Assembly: GCF_018336155.1 (NCBI RefSeq) | Contig: NZ_JAGYHF010000001.1 | Location: forward strand, 62,001 to 126,000 | Reading direction: 5' to 3' | DNA: 64,000 bases | Source of the DNA: Pseudomonas rustica | GTDB taxonomy: Bacteria; Pseudomonadota; Gammaproteobacteria; Pseudomonadales; Pseudomonadaceae | Shown here: piece after piece, positions 53,481 to 62,485 of the stretch | Numbering within the stretch: position 1 is the first letter of the stretch | How the letters are laid out: each line of letters opens with the position of its first letter | Notes under the pieces: model-generated | Seen by the model: the letters and a program-made list of their open reading frames with translations, nothing else | Database searches by the model: none | Told to the model about the DNA's origin: nothing | Translations under genes and position numbers: made by a program

Positions 53481-54632
53481 ATGAAGCATGTCCGACTAAT
53501 CCGTCATGGCGAAAGTGCCGCCAACGCAGGCGAAGCCAGTCGGGATCACGCAAGCATTCCTCTCACGATGAAGGGTGTTGAACAAGCGCACCTGGTGGCT
53601 CAGTCGTTCAACCATGCTCCTGCTCTCATAGTCACCTCCCCGTTCTCTCGAGCGCAGGCAGCCGCGATGTCGACCGTCGCTGCCTTCCCTACTACCCCGT
53701 TTGAGATCTGGCCCATCCACGAATTCACCTACCTTGAACCAGCGCGCTGTGCCAACACTACAGTTGCCCAGAGGCGAGATTGGGTGGAGGCATATTGGGC
53801 CAAGTCAGATCCCGCGTTTACGGATGGTGCTGGCGCCGAGTCGTTCTTGGACTTCATATGCAGAGCTCAGTCCCTCCTAGATCAGCTTGCAAAGCATCCC
53901 GCCCAAGACATCGCAGTATTTTCGCACGGGCAGTTCATCAACGCCGTAGTTTGGCTGATCGACCGTAAGCCGCTGGTCATTGATGGGCGAGCCATGGCGG
54001 ACTGGCGTGAGTATGAAATTACCAACCACGTGCCTAACTGTTGCGGCTACATGTTATCGATGCATTCAGACGATTCAGCTTGGAGAGTAAGCCCGTCAGC
54101 CCCTGAGGAGCCGCGAATGGACGTAGTTCGACGCGTACCAGGCAGAGCCTACCAAGCCGCACGTGATCCTGAGCGCCTGCTCATTGAAGAGAGAGCAAAC
54201 GCCCTATATGAAGCTGGTTATCCGCTGCCTGATGACGATTCCGCGATGTACGCAGAACAAAGACTACTAGCTGCCAGAGAAGCTAGGCAGTCATCCGAGG
54301 TAGGCCGCGCAAACGGAAAAACCCAATCTGGGCTTTCGGCCAGAGAGGTATGCCAGCTACTGCGAGAGGTCATTTTCGGGCGACGAAGCATGACCAAGGT
54401 GGGCGAGGCGTCATGGGATGAGACTTATGCCGGACACTTCGTAATAGATATCGAGGGTTGGCTGATATCGATCTACAACGACTGCAATGAGCTCGACTAC
54501 TGGGAGGAGTGCATGAGTCCAGATGGGAGAAACTGGTCGTTCGATTCAGGTGATAGATACGGGACAGATCCCATTGCGCTGTTATCGACATGGGAGCATC
54601 AGAACCTTCATCGAATGTTGAAGGCTCTCTAG
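53481..54632 (+). CDS. Histidine phosphatase fused to a DUF7693-like domain
   Basis: 383 residues. Domain 1 (about 1-200) is a phosphoglycerate-mutase-like phosphatase: LIRHGESAANAG with the phospho-histidine, SPFSRAQAAA with the second arginine, and FSHGQFINAVVW with the second histidine. A linker with ERLLIEERANALYEAGYPLP follows. Domain 2 (about 285-383) runs from LSAREVCQLLREVIFGRRSM through ISIYNDCNELDYWEECMSPD to DPIALLSTWEHQNLHRMLKA, a pattern found as a stand-alone small protein (DUF7693) in Pseudomonas. The fusion is unusual. R copy 7 begins 18 bases after the stop. Confidence 0.85.
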   Translation: MKHVRLIRHGESAANAGEASRDHASIPLTMKGVEQAHLVAQSFNHAPALIVTSPFSRAQAAAMSTVAAFPTTPFEIWPIHEFTYLEPARCANTTVAQRRDWVEAYWAKSDPAFTDGAGAESFLDFICRAQSLLDQLAKHPAQDIAVFSHGQFINAVVWLIDRKPLVIDGRAMADWREYEITNHVPNCCGYMLSMHSDDSAWRVSPSAPEEPRMDVVRRVPGRAYQAARDPERLLIEERANALYEAGYPLPDDDSAMYAEQRLLAAREARQSSEVGRANGKTQSGLSAREVCQLLREVIFGRRSMTKVGEASWDETYAGHFVIDIEGWLISIYNDCNELDYWEECMSPDGRNWSFDSGDRYGTDPIALLSTWEHQNLHRMLKAL

Positions 54633-54650
54633 TCGGACAGGGCGTTCTTG

Positions 54651-54745
54651 GGCGTGCCCCACCGGGAGCGGCTGTCGTGCACCGAGCCACGTCGTGTATC
54701 GGCCCTGCCGGGCGTCCATCCTTCACGCCTGCGCGCTCCGCTTGC
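54651..54745. repeat. R element copy 7
   Basis: GCGTG/CACGC outer stem, CCCCACCGGGA first hairpin, GGCTGTCGTGCA, second hairpin CCGA … TCGG with inner CACG/CGTG, third hairpin GCCCTGCCGGGC, then CTGCGCGCTCCGCTTGC. The last copy in the window. Confidence 0.9.
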
Positions 54746-55077
54746 ATTGGTCATGCTGTTTCCTTGGACAGTCAATACGAGCTCGGCTGCAGAGAGTACA
54801 TGTTGAATTCCTCCAACCTCAACAACCTGCCACAGCTCGCAACGCCTGGCCTAACAAAGCTGATGTGTGGAGCGAAGCTTACCCATGACAGTCACCGCCG
54901 ATGGTGATTTGACCCATCGGCCGAGGTTTCACAGGCTGCTGTATCTCAAATCTTCACCAAAAAGGCTTTTTAGGATGAACAATGGGCCAGTGGCGTCAGC
55001 AGGTGGGGCAATTCCGCATCGGCGGCCACAGTCAATGGCCAATGTCAGGGGCGGCGGCCCATACCATTTCCGCCCAA
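54746..55077. other. Stretch after R copy 7, no supported gene
   Basis: Short open frames overlap here, but none has a convincing ribosome site or composition. No repeat found. Confidence 0.35.
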
Positions 55078-55653
55078 CTAAGCTCTCCGCAGGTTTAAAA
55101 TCGGGCACCCTGTTTCGAGCAGACGTGCTCTAGGGTACGAGACAGAATCCTGCTGGCTGGCCTCCAGCAGTTTTTCATGGAGCCATGCGGCATCAACTGG
55201 TGAGAACGAGTAGCCCATCCATTCAAACTCAAGTTCAAAACCACCCTCCTCAATCGTTCGAACCGTGACCCGTGTGTCTCCGCAACTGCCTTCATCCAGA
55301 AGCCCATCACTCGCGTTACTAACATGAACCACTCCGGTCGCACTGAACAACCAGCGCCCATGCGCTAAGCGGTACTTTCTGGGAAGTAGGCACTCTTCGC
55401 GGCGCGCTCCCGTCATTGCCTCAATGTCAGTGTTCTTAACAACTGTCGCTGCTTCTGACAGCGAAAAAGCGATTGCCTCAGCCACATCGGCGCTGATTTC
55501 AAACCCCATGGAGTCGAGTTCGATCCTGACTGCTCCTCCATCAATACCCGTCACGCTGCACTGATAGAACTCATCGAACTCTCGGCCGCGCCAGCAAGTG
55601 AAATCGCGTTCGAATTTCAATTCTGCAACAGTATTTCCAAGGGGGAAACTCAT
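55078..55653 (-). CDS. Hypothetical protein with an internal duplication
   Basis: 191 residues. Two similar halves: VRIELDSMGFEISADVAEAI…SLSEAA (about 40-67) and FELEFEWMGYSFSPVDAAWL…LLEAS (about 137-165), each preceded by beta strands. The strand-turn-helix pattern is also seen at the ends of the 50326 and 55837 products. AGGA precedes the ATG. It is the first gene beyond the R array. No function known. Confidence 0.65.
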   Translation of the reverse strand: MSFPLGNTVAELKFERDFTCWRGREFDEFYQCSVTGIDGGAVRIELDSMGFEISADVAEAIAFSLSEAATVVKNTDIEAMTGARREECLLPRKYRLAHGRWLFSATGVVHVSNASDGLLDEGSCGDTRVTVRTIEEGGFELEFEWMGYSFSPVDAAWLHEKLLEASQQDSVSYPRARLLETGCPILNLRRA

Positions 55654-55836
55654 AAAATCCTCACAAAAAATTTGTACCTGTAATTATAAACGGTGCGTTT
55701 TTTAGAAACTTTAGCTCCGGGCGTATTTTTTCCGAAACTTTCGACGGCTGACAAAAAATTTCACACCCCCCTCAAGTTTCCAGTATTTGCACCGCTTAAT
55801 CAGGTAACCATGCAATTTCGCGAGGAGCCAACACGT

Positions 55837-56106
55837 ATGACTCAGAAAATACCGCCAAGCAAATTCTTAACGTCGCCTGCTGAATCGGACTTTCAGTTTG
55901 GAATATCATTTTTCACTAAGCCGCATTTACGAGAGAGGGAGTTCGTGAATATGAGGCGTCCACAGGACTACAACTTTGTCTTTTTGAGCGTAAAGAGCGA
56001 TCTCAAGACATTGATATCCGTGGGCGATATAACATTAGATCTCACTGGCAGCCAGGCCAGATCCTTGGCCGTGCAGATTCTGAAATTTGTAGGACATGAG
56101 GAGTAG
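55837..56106 (+). CDS. Small hypothetical protein, paralogue of the gene at 50326
   Basis: 89 residues (TQKIPPSKFLTSPAESDFQF; YNFVFLSVKSDLKTLIS; LDLTGSQARSLAVQILKFVG). GAGGAG is 9 nt before the ATG at 55837. Shares the K-(L/I)-P-x-x-(K/R)-F start and the C-terminal T-x-x-Q-A…L-A pattern with the 50326 product. No R element adjoins it. Function unknown. Confidence 0.65.
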   Translation: MTQKIPPSKFLTSPAESDFQFGISFFTKPHLREREFVNMRRPQDYNFVFLSVKSDLKTLISVGDITLDLTGSQARSLAVQILKFVGHEE

Positions 56107-56192
56107 CAGATTTAATGACAGATCCTGCACATGCGGCGGGCTACCTTTCAATGTTTATGGAGAGATCACCAACGCCATGCACGGAAAGCAAC

Positions 56193-56396
56193 ATGCACGC
56201 AAGATTCAGAGTGATTGAAACCACCAAACTGGACGATGCCAGCAAGCGGTACATGGTTGTTGATCTTGTAGAGGGAGGCTGAGCCAGCAAGCATGGCGTG
56301 TTCAAAGTGAGGACGGAGGCAGAAGCTGTTTGTTCGCTCTTAAATGCTGAGCATCCACGCCAGACTGGTGTGAGTCATGCGTTTCTGAGCATTTAA
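56193..56396 (+). pseudogene. Small gene interrupted by an in-frame TGA
   Basis: GGAAAG precedes ATG 56193. The frame reads 29 codons (MHARFRVIETTKLDDASKRY…LVEGG), then TGA at 56280-56282, then 37 more protein-like codons (ASKHGVFKVRTEAEAVCSLL … HAFLSI) to TAA. The pattern RF-x-V … D … F-x-T/VRTEAEA-x-C matches the convergent 56445-56678 product, so it looks like a family member broken by a stop. An ATG at 56115 in frame is an alternative start. Confidence 0.5.
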
Positions 56397-56444
56397 TTCA
56401 CTCGTTTCGGACAGCTAAGCGCGTGCCCCATGTTGGCGAAATAC

Positions 56445-56678
56445 TTACAGCGAAGTCAGGGATCTCCGTTCCGAAAGCACGTTAGGCTGCTCCAGACTCA
56501 GTCGCTGACACTCAGCGTCGGCTTCTTCTCGGGTCTGGTAGGTAGTCGTCAGACGTAGTTTTTCTTCGTTGTCATAGATGTCGAACCCTGTGGGCGCAGT
56601 CTTGCAAAAACTCGTTCCGTTACGCATCGATCCCGTTTCTTTTGGAATTGCAGGGACAACAACAAATCTCGAAATCAT
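56445..56678 (-). CDS. Small hypothetical protein
   Basis: 77 residues (MISRFVVVPAIPKETG, FDIYDNEEKLRLTTTYQTRE, EADAECQRLSLEQP). AGGGG is 6 nt before the ATG at 56678. A compact beta-beta-alpha pattern with a YDN…F/YQTREEADAEC helix start, similar to the interrupted gene next to it and to many small Pseudomonas island proteins. Function unknown. Confidence 0.65.
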   Translation of the reverse strand: MISRFVVVPAIPKETGSMRNGTSFCKTAPTGFDIYDNEEKLRLTTTYQTREEADAECQRLSLEQPNVLSERRSLTSL

Positions 56679-56921
56679 CTTCAACCCCTCTCCTCGAACC
56701 TCATTACTATTAGCGGCTATAAGCCACTACAGCAAGTGATCTTCATCAGTTTCCGATGACAAGTACAAACTGCCTAAGAATGGTTCGCAGCTTCGCAAAA
56801 AACTGATGTGAGGTTCACGACACAGCTGGAGATCATCAAGCCCTAAAAATTATTCTACTGCTACGCTGACCTCTTCCTCGAGGAATCACAGTGCCAATTT
56901 CAGACCTGCTCCCTTCACTAC

Positions 56922-57229
56922 CACACCGCCGTGGTGGCGGCCATTGCTGAGAAAAATGCCCGGCTAATACACACACGCGCTATCTATATCCCTCGGTTGT
57001 GGATTACGCCGAAGAACTGCTCAGCGAATTTCCCTCGCAGTTCGATAACATGACCTTGACCCGTACCGGCACCAGCAGCGAGGCGAACGATCTCGCGCTG
57101 GGCATCGCTCGCTGCCACAGCGGCGGTACGGGCACGCGTGACCAGCACATTGGCCGAGGTATCACCATCGCTGGCCACTGGCCTTTCCACCGCCAGCCAT
57201 GTGCGTCTGGTGGGAGCTCCGGATTCCTA
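56922..57229 (+). pseudogene. Remnant of a class III aminotransferase
   Basis: Three frames must be joined to read it: AVVAAIAEKNARL, then NTHTRYLYPSVVDYAEELLS…FDNMTLTRTGTSSEANDLAL…ARCHSGGTG, then VTSTLAEVSPSLATGLSTAS…VRLVGAPDS ending in TAA. The order follows the N-terminal third of pyridoxal-phosphate omega-aminotransferases (the SEANDLAL block is characteristic); the lysine domain is missing. It is an old fragment. Confidence 0.7.
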
Positions 57230-57648
57230 ATCATCTATGCCGCAAAGATCGAATCGGAACGAAAGGCCTACACAAGCAAGCCAAAAGTTCAAGACAAGGT
57301 CTTAGAAAAAGAGCTCGATCAAATGCGCGCGGATGCTGCAGCCGGTGCGGAACATAAACCGACGCACCACTTGATGAACCAAAGTAAATCGAGCCTTGAG
57401 TTCGACGATTAACCAGACTTATAAAGGTACGTGTTTCACAATGCCGTCGGCGGCTGAAAAGGAAGGTTACTAAAATGGTGTACGAATTCCACACATATCC
57501 TTATGCTCCGCTGACCGAACACTATCATCTATAGTCGTAGTGAAATAACCAAAAAAGCTGGTAATGTCGTCGTCACGTTCGCCAAACATTAAGGGATGGA
57601 GGCGAAAATAGAAGCCCTGGAGCCGCGAACCTCCGGGGCTTTGTCTTT
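57230..57648. other. Stretch with no supported intact gene
   Basis: An open frame continues from the aminotransferase remnant to 57412 with a lysine/glutamate-rich end (VQDKVLEKELDQMRADAAAG), which may be the end of another lost gene. A hairpin AAGCCC…GGGGCTT near 57612-57642 could end the minus-strand mini-gene next to it. Confidence 0.35.
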
Positions 57649-57738
57649 CTACTTGGCGACTACGTAAAAGATCAGCGACACGGCTACGATCCAGCAAACG
57701 ATCAGTAGCATTCCCATCCAAATAAATTGCTGATCCAT
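57649..57738 (-). CDS. Small single-span membrane protein
   Basis: 29 residues, almost entirely one membrane helix (MDQQFIWMGMLLIVCW, then IVAVSLIFYVVAK). GAGGAAGG lies just before the ATG at 57738, and a terminator-like hairpin follows the stop. It is similar in form to small stress or transporter-modulating membrane peptides. Function unknown. Confidence 0.5.
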   Translation of the reverse strand: MDQQFIWMGMLLIVCWIVAVSLIFYVVAK

Positions 57739-57771
57739 CGCCCTTCCTCGTGCGTGGTTTGATGCGCAAGA

Positions 57772-57980
57772 TCAGCGTAGCGCAACAAGGCCCTGACCCC
57801 CGCCTGGCCTGCCAACAATCCACCCAGACCTCAACTCATCCGCATACGCCTTGAGTCGATCCAGATCATCGTAAAGCCTAACAATCCGGCTCGTCAGCTC
57901 CAGCGCATTAGCATCACTGATGCTGACTTGCGAGACGCCCAAGGTCTACAGCAGAGGTGTACTCCAGATTAATAGCAGCC
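57772..57980 (-). pseudogene. Remnant of a phage-type lysis accessory (Rz-like) gene
   Basis: Reading on the minus strand with one frameshift: FRQAAINLEYTSAVDLGRLA, then VSISDANALELTSRIVRLYD…LDRLKAYADELRSG to a stop at 57772. This helical pattern resembles the end of prophage spanin-type or lysis-regulatory proteins. Only part of a gene remains. Assignment is tentative. Confidence 0.4.
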
Positions 57981-58106
57981 TGCCGGAAACCACGCAATGA
58001 AACCGACAACCTTCAATTCAGCTGAATAACCATATAAAAAATACGAGAATAGCTGCAGCTATGGCATAATGCCCATCATGTGTGCCTTTTTAGTAGAGAA
58101 TTAACC

Positions 58107-59672
58107 TTGCGTGCAACTCAAACGATTACGACTGTCGAGCAAATTTTTCCCGCTCAGCAGCGCTTAATCTCAGCTACTGATGTCAGCGGCAACATCACCT
58201 ACTGCAATGACGAATTCACGAAAATAAGCGGCTATACGCGTGAGGAGTTGGTCGGTAGCCCACACAATTTGGTTCGCCATCCCGACATGCCACCTGCTGT
58301 TTTTGGGTTGATGTGGAGTTATCTGAAGGCCGGTAAAAGCTGGATGGGAATCGTAAAAAATCGCTGCAAAAATGGCGACTTTTACTGGGTGAATGCGTAC
58401 GTCACTCCCATTTTCGAAAATGGCCAGCTGCTAGGCTACGAGTCCGTCAGGGTCAAGCCGACTCGCGAGCAGATTGAGCGTGCACAAACACTGTATGAGC
58501 GGTTGCGGGCCGGCAAACAAGCCGTTCCGAAAAGGCGCCACTGTGCCGCTGTTATTGGCAGGCTGGCCCTACCCGCAATTGCAGCGCTGATCGCTATCGG
58601 TGTGGTCAACACGCTGCCGAACCTGCCGGCCCAAACGATAATCGCCATCCTCTTCCTAGCCATGGGATGGTGGTCATATACGCGAGAGGAAAATCAACTC
58701 AATCGAATAATCAAAGGCGCTCCTGATGCTTTTAGTGATTCGATTAGCGCCCTTACCTACAGCGACATATACGGCCCCTCGGCGCAGCTGGAAATGATAT
58801 TGATCAGTGAGGATGCGCGACTTAAAACCGCCTTGACTCGACTGAGCGATCTGGCTAACCAGGTGGCTGAGGCCGCTGCGCACTCCTCCTTGCTCTCTAA
58901 CCAAACTGAACATGCCTTGCTCGAGCAGCGCGCCGAAACGGACATGACCGCAGCCGCTATGACTGAAATGGCGGCTTCAATCAGTGAGGTGGCTGGGCAT
59001 GTTCAGCAAACCGCGACTGAGGCGCAAACAGCGAATGAATTGGCCGAACAAGGCGACAAAGTCGCCGGTACCACCAGAGAGGCGATTCAGCTTCTGGCTA
59101 GCACGGTAATTAACATCAGCACTGCGGTGGATAACCTCGCCAATGAAACACAGCAAATTATGACTGCTGCCGGGGTGATCCAATCTATTGCGGATCAAAC
59201 CAACTTGCTGGCCCTCAATGCGGCAATTGAAGCGGCCAGGGCTGGTGAACAGGGTCGAGGTTTTGCTGTGGTCGCTGATGAAGTACGCGCTTTGGCCAGT
59301 AAAACCCGTGTGTCTACCCAACAAATTCAGAGTGTTATTGAAACCCTTAAAAAAGGTGCCGATGAGGCGGTGAGCATTGCCAGACTTGGTATCCGCGAGG
59401 CAGATCAAGGCGTGCAACAGGTCATAGAGGCGCAGGGTGCCCTTCAAGGTATTCGCGAAGCGGTCGAACGCATCAGTGGCATGAGTCAGCAAATGGCCGC
59501 CGCTTCAGAAGAACAGGCGCATGTCGCCGAAGATATAGCTCGGCAGATCAACAACGTCGCAGGAACTGTTGATAGAACAGCTAAAAATGCTAACGCAGCG
59601 GTCGCTCGTAGCAGTGAGCTTGAAACTACCTCCCGTGGTTTACGGGCTCTGGTTGAACGCTTCAACAGGTAA
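58107..59672 (+). CDS. PAS-containing methyl-accepting chemotaxis protein (Aer-like)
   Basis: 521 residues from TTG 58107 (GTG 58080 possible). N-terminal PAS (about 10-120: [39 protein letters not shown]), a hydrophobic hairpin (about 145-190), then a long signalling helix bundle with the conserved tip [20 protein letters not shown] and [13 protein letters not shown]. No periplasmic domain, so it is an Aer-type energy or redox taxis receptor, likely with FAD in the PAS. It is followed 24 bases later by a c-di-GMP enzyme gene, so the two may be co-expressed. Confidence 0.9.
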   Translation: MRATQTITTVEQIFPAQQRLISATDVSGNITYCNDEFTKISGYTREELVGSPHNLVRHPDMPPAVFGLMWSYLKAGKSWMGIVKNRCKNGDFYWVNAYVTPIFENGQLLGYESVRVKPTREQIERAQTLYERLRAGKQAVPKRRHCAAVIGRLALPAIAALIAIGVVNTLPNLPAQTIIAILFLAMGWWSYTREENQLNRIIKGAPDAFSDSISALTYSDIYGPSAQLEMILISEDARLKTALTRLSDLANQVAEAAAHSSLLSNQTEHALLEQRAETDMTAAAMTEMAASISEVAGHVQQTATEAQTANELAEQGDKVAGTTREAIQLLASTVINISTAVDNLANETQQIMTAAGVIQSIADQTNLLALNAAIEAARAGEQGRGFAVVADEVRALASKTRVSTQQIQSVIETLKKGADEAVSIARLGIREADQGVQQVIEAQGALQGIREAVERISGMSQQMAAASEEQAHVAEDIARQINNVAGTVDRTAKNANAAVARSSELETTSRGLRALVERFNR

Positions 59673-59696
59673 CCAGACCTAAGGGAGAGGGTCGTC

Positions 59697-62345
59697 TTGA
59701 TTATCAGCCTAATTAATGGAGCGGCATTGCTTTTGGCTTTGTGCTGGCTGCACGCGTTTATTACGCGCCGCTGGGACAAGCACAGCACAGCAATACAATT
59801 GGTTTTAGGAATGCTATTCGGCGCTATTTGCGTGATTGGCATGCTAAATCCCATCTCGCCAGAGCCCGGAATATTCTTCGATGGCCGCAGCGTAGTTCTG
59901 AGCATGGCCGCACTATTTAACGGGCCACTCGTAGCCGGCGTTGCCGGCCTGATCGCGGGTATTTACCGAATATGGATGGGTGGCAGCGGTATGGCTTTTG
60001 GTCTAGCGGAGATCTGCCTATCCATACTGTTTGGCCTGTTGTACCGGCATTGTTCCTTAAGCGGCAAGCTCGCTATCGGCGCTTGGCAGCTTTGGTTTTT
60101 AGGCCTGTTAATGCAGGTTTTGGATATGCTGTTGTTGCCCGCAGCACAAGCAGCATCCAGCTTGGAACAGACAGCTGTTCCCTTGCTGCTGGTCATGCCA
60201 GTTGCGACAGTTGTACTGGGTTTAATGCTCAAAGAGATCGAGCAACGCCAACGAACCGAGCTCGCCCTGCAACTCAGAGAGTCGCGCCTACGCGCAATCA
60301 CCGAGGCGATCCCTGACACCCTATTGGTGCTGGATGAAGATGGACTCTACCTTGAGGTGACCCCTTCCAAGAAAGAGGCGCACAACGATGTCCTGACCGC
60401 ACGTATTGGCCAAAGCGTGCACGATGTATTGCCCCAAAGCGAAGCTGAGCGTTTCATGGACTTCATACGACAGACCTTGGCCAGCGATAGTCCGCAACTC
60501 ATCGAATACACTCGGCAGAGCGCAGATGGCGTAAAGATACTTGAGGGTCATGCCCAGCGTCTGGATATTCAACTCAATGGCAAGCAGGCGGTGGTGGTAC
60601 TCGCCCGCGATGTAACCCAGCGGGTCGATGACGAACATGAATTGCGCATCGCAGCCGCCGCGTTTGAAACGCAGCAGGGCATGATCATCACCGACGAGTT
60701 CAACCGCATTCTGCGAGTCAATCAGGCCTTCAGCACCATCACCGGCTACAGCCGCGAGGAAGCTGTTGGACAGCGAACCAGCCTGCTCAGCTCTGGACGC
60801 CAAAGCTTGGCGTTTTATCAGAGCATGTGGCAACAGCTCAAGGCGGTAGATCGCTGGCAGGGTGAAATCTGGAATCGGCGTAAAAACGGAGAAATTTTCC
60901 CCGAGTGGCTGTCAATCAGCGCGGTGCGAAATACCCAGGGCCAGGTTATCAACTACGTTGCATCCATTGACGATACATCCGAGCGTAAGGCGGCCGAGGA
61001 GCGTATCCAGCGCCTTGCCTTTTTTGATGGACTAACCGACCTGCCCAATCGGAGCCTTCTCCTCGATCGCTTGCAGCACGCGCGGGATGGTTGCGTGCGT
61101 AATGGCGAGTGTGCAGCACTGATGTTTCTCGACCTAGATGGATTTAAGAACATCAACGATATGCATGGGCACCATATTGGTGACAAGGTCTTGTGCCTAG
61201 CCGCTGCGCGGCTCAACGGCGCAGTACGGGTGAGCGACACAGTGGCACGCCTTGGCGGCGATGAGTTCGTGGTGCTGCTTGAGCACCTCAACAAGCAACC
61301 ACAACAGGCTGCCATGCAGGTCGAGCAAATCACTACATCACTGCTAGCGACACTCGCCGCACCTTACCAAATCGACGGACTAGAGTTGCGCAGCAGTGCG
61401 AGTATCGGCGTAACTTTGTTCAACGACGGATCATACTCAATAGATGAACTCATGCAACGTGCTGACCTGTCGATGTACGAAGCCAAAGCAGCGGGTAAGC
61501 ACACGGTGCGGTTCTTCGATCCGCGCATGCAGGAGGCTGTTAGCAAGCGCCTAAACCTGGAACAGGAAATTCGTCGGGGGCTACTGTCCGAAGAGTTCAT
61601 CCCCTACCTGCAGCCGCAGCTAGATGACACAGGTTGTCTGGTTGGAGCTGAAGTCTTGGCACGCTGGCAACATCCTCAACGTGGCCTGCTTAGTCCAGCT
61701 GCCTTTGTTGAGGTGGCCGAGCACGCCGGCTTGATTGAGACGCTGGATTTGCAAATGCTGCAGAATGCTTGCCATCAGCTAGCGTTGTGGCAGCAACAGT
61801 CGGCCACGGCATCACTCAGTTTGTCCGTCAACCTTAGTGCACGGCTCCTCTATCAGACAAACTTTGTTGAGCGAGTGCTTCAAATTTTGAAGCAAAGTGG
61901 CGCAGACCCACACAGACTGAAACTTGAGCTTACCGAAACGCTACTCCTTGACGACTTACCAGGTGCCATTGCTCGCATATGTGAACTAAAGGCCCATGGA
62001 ATTCGCTTCTCAATCGACGACTTTGGCACTGGTTACTCGTCGCTGGCCTACTTGCAGCAACTATCACTGGATCAATTGAAGATCGACCAGTCTTTTGTTC
62101 GCGAGTTGCCGGGGGACTCAAACAGTCTTGCAATCGTCCGAGCCATCTTTGCCTTGGCCAATAGTCTGCAGCTCGAGATAATTGCCGAAGGGGTGGAGAG
62201 TCAAGAGCAACACATCGCTCTACTGGAGCTCGGCTGCCGGAGCTTCCAGGGCTACCTCTTCGGCCGACCAATGCCGCTGATCGAGTTTGAGCGTCTAATG
62301 CTGACGCATTCTATGAAAGTTGAGAGTGAAGTCCCTATGCTTTAA
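59697..62345 (+). CDS. LytS-like membrane sensor with PAS, GGDEF and EAL domains
   Basis: 882 residues, TTG start with AAGGGAGAGGG upstream. N-terminal 5TMR-LYT type membrane region (about 1-180) with the FFDGRSVVLSMAALFNGPLV block; two PAS domains (about 200-310 and 320-440); GGDEF with the intact signature RLGGDEFVVLLE (about 515-525); EAL domain with EVLARW, ELTETLLL, SIDDFGTGYSSLAYL and LKIDQSFV. Both catalytic signatures look intact, so it could make and break c-di-GMP. Together with the neighbouring receptor it suggests control of motility versus attachment. Confidence 0.93.
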   Translation: MIISLINGAALLLALCWLHAFITRRWDKHSTAIQLVLGMLFGAICVIGMLNPISPEPGIFFDGRSVVLSMAALFNGPLVAGVAGLIAGIYRIWMGGSGMAFGLAEICLSILFGLLYRHCSLSGKLAIGAWQLWFLGLLMQVLDMLLLPAAQAASSLEQTAVPLLLVMPVATVVLGLMLKEIEQRQRTELALQLRESRLRAITEAIPDTLLVLDEDGLYLEVTPSKKEAHNDVLTARIGQSVHDVLPQSEAERFMDFIRQTLASDSPQLIEYTRQSADGVKILEGHAQRLDIQLNGKQAVVVLARDVTQRVDDEHELRIAAAAFETQQGMIITDEFNRILRVNQAFSTITGYSREEAVGQRTSLLSSGRQSLAFYQSMWQQLKAVDRWQGEIWNRRKNGEIFPEWLSISAVRNTQGQVINYVASIDDTSERKAAEERIQRLAFFDGLTDLPNRSLLLDRLQHARDGCVRNGECAALMFLDLDGFKNINDMHGHHIGDKVLCLAAARLNGAVRVSDTVARLGGDEFVVLLEHLNKQPQQAAMQVEQITTSLLATLAAPYQIDGLELRSSASIGVTLFNDGSYSIDELMQRADLSMYEAKAAGKHTVRFFDPRMQEAVSKRLNLEQEIRRGLLSEEFIPYLQPQLDDTGCLVGAEVLARWQHPQRGLLSPAAFVEVAEHAGLIETLDLQMLQNACHQLALWQQQSATASLSLSVNLSARLLYQTNFVERVLQILKQSGADPHRLKLELTETLLLDDLPGAIARICELKAHGIRFSIDDFGTGYSSLAYLQQLSLDQLKIDQSFVRELPGDSNSLAIVRAIFALANSLQLEIIAEGVESQEQHIALLELGCRSFQGYLFGRPMPLIEFERLMLTHSMKVESEVPML

Positions 62346-62485
62346 ATGAGGCAGCGAATTCATGGCAGGCACAATTGCGGAGTGAGTCGCCTAGGCCACA
62401 CAACGTTAAGACGTGAGGTCGATTTGGGCTTCGGCCCGAAGCAGCGATAGCGAATGTGGCTTAAACACCCAATTCGACAGACCGT

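Noticed and set aside
48391..54745. R elements as classical integron attC sites
   Set aside because: No RYYYAAC…GTTRRRY core pair at the ends of the copies and no integron integrase gene in the window. A GCCTAAC at 54849 and a GTTAGAT at 51665 are isolated and not tied to each repeat.
48391..54745. R elements as a CRISPR array
   Set aside because: Repeats are about 100 bp, diverged, and separated by 0.5-1.7 kb of genes. No short regular spacers.
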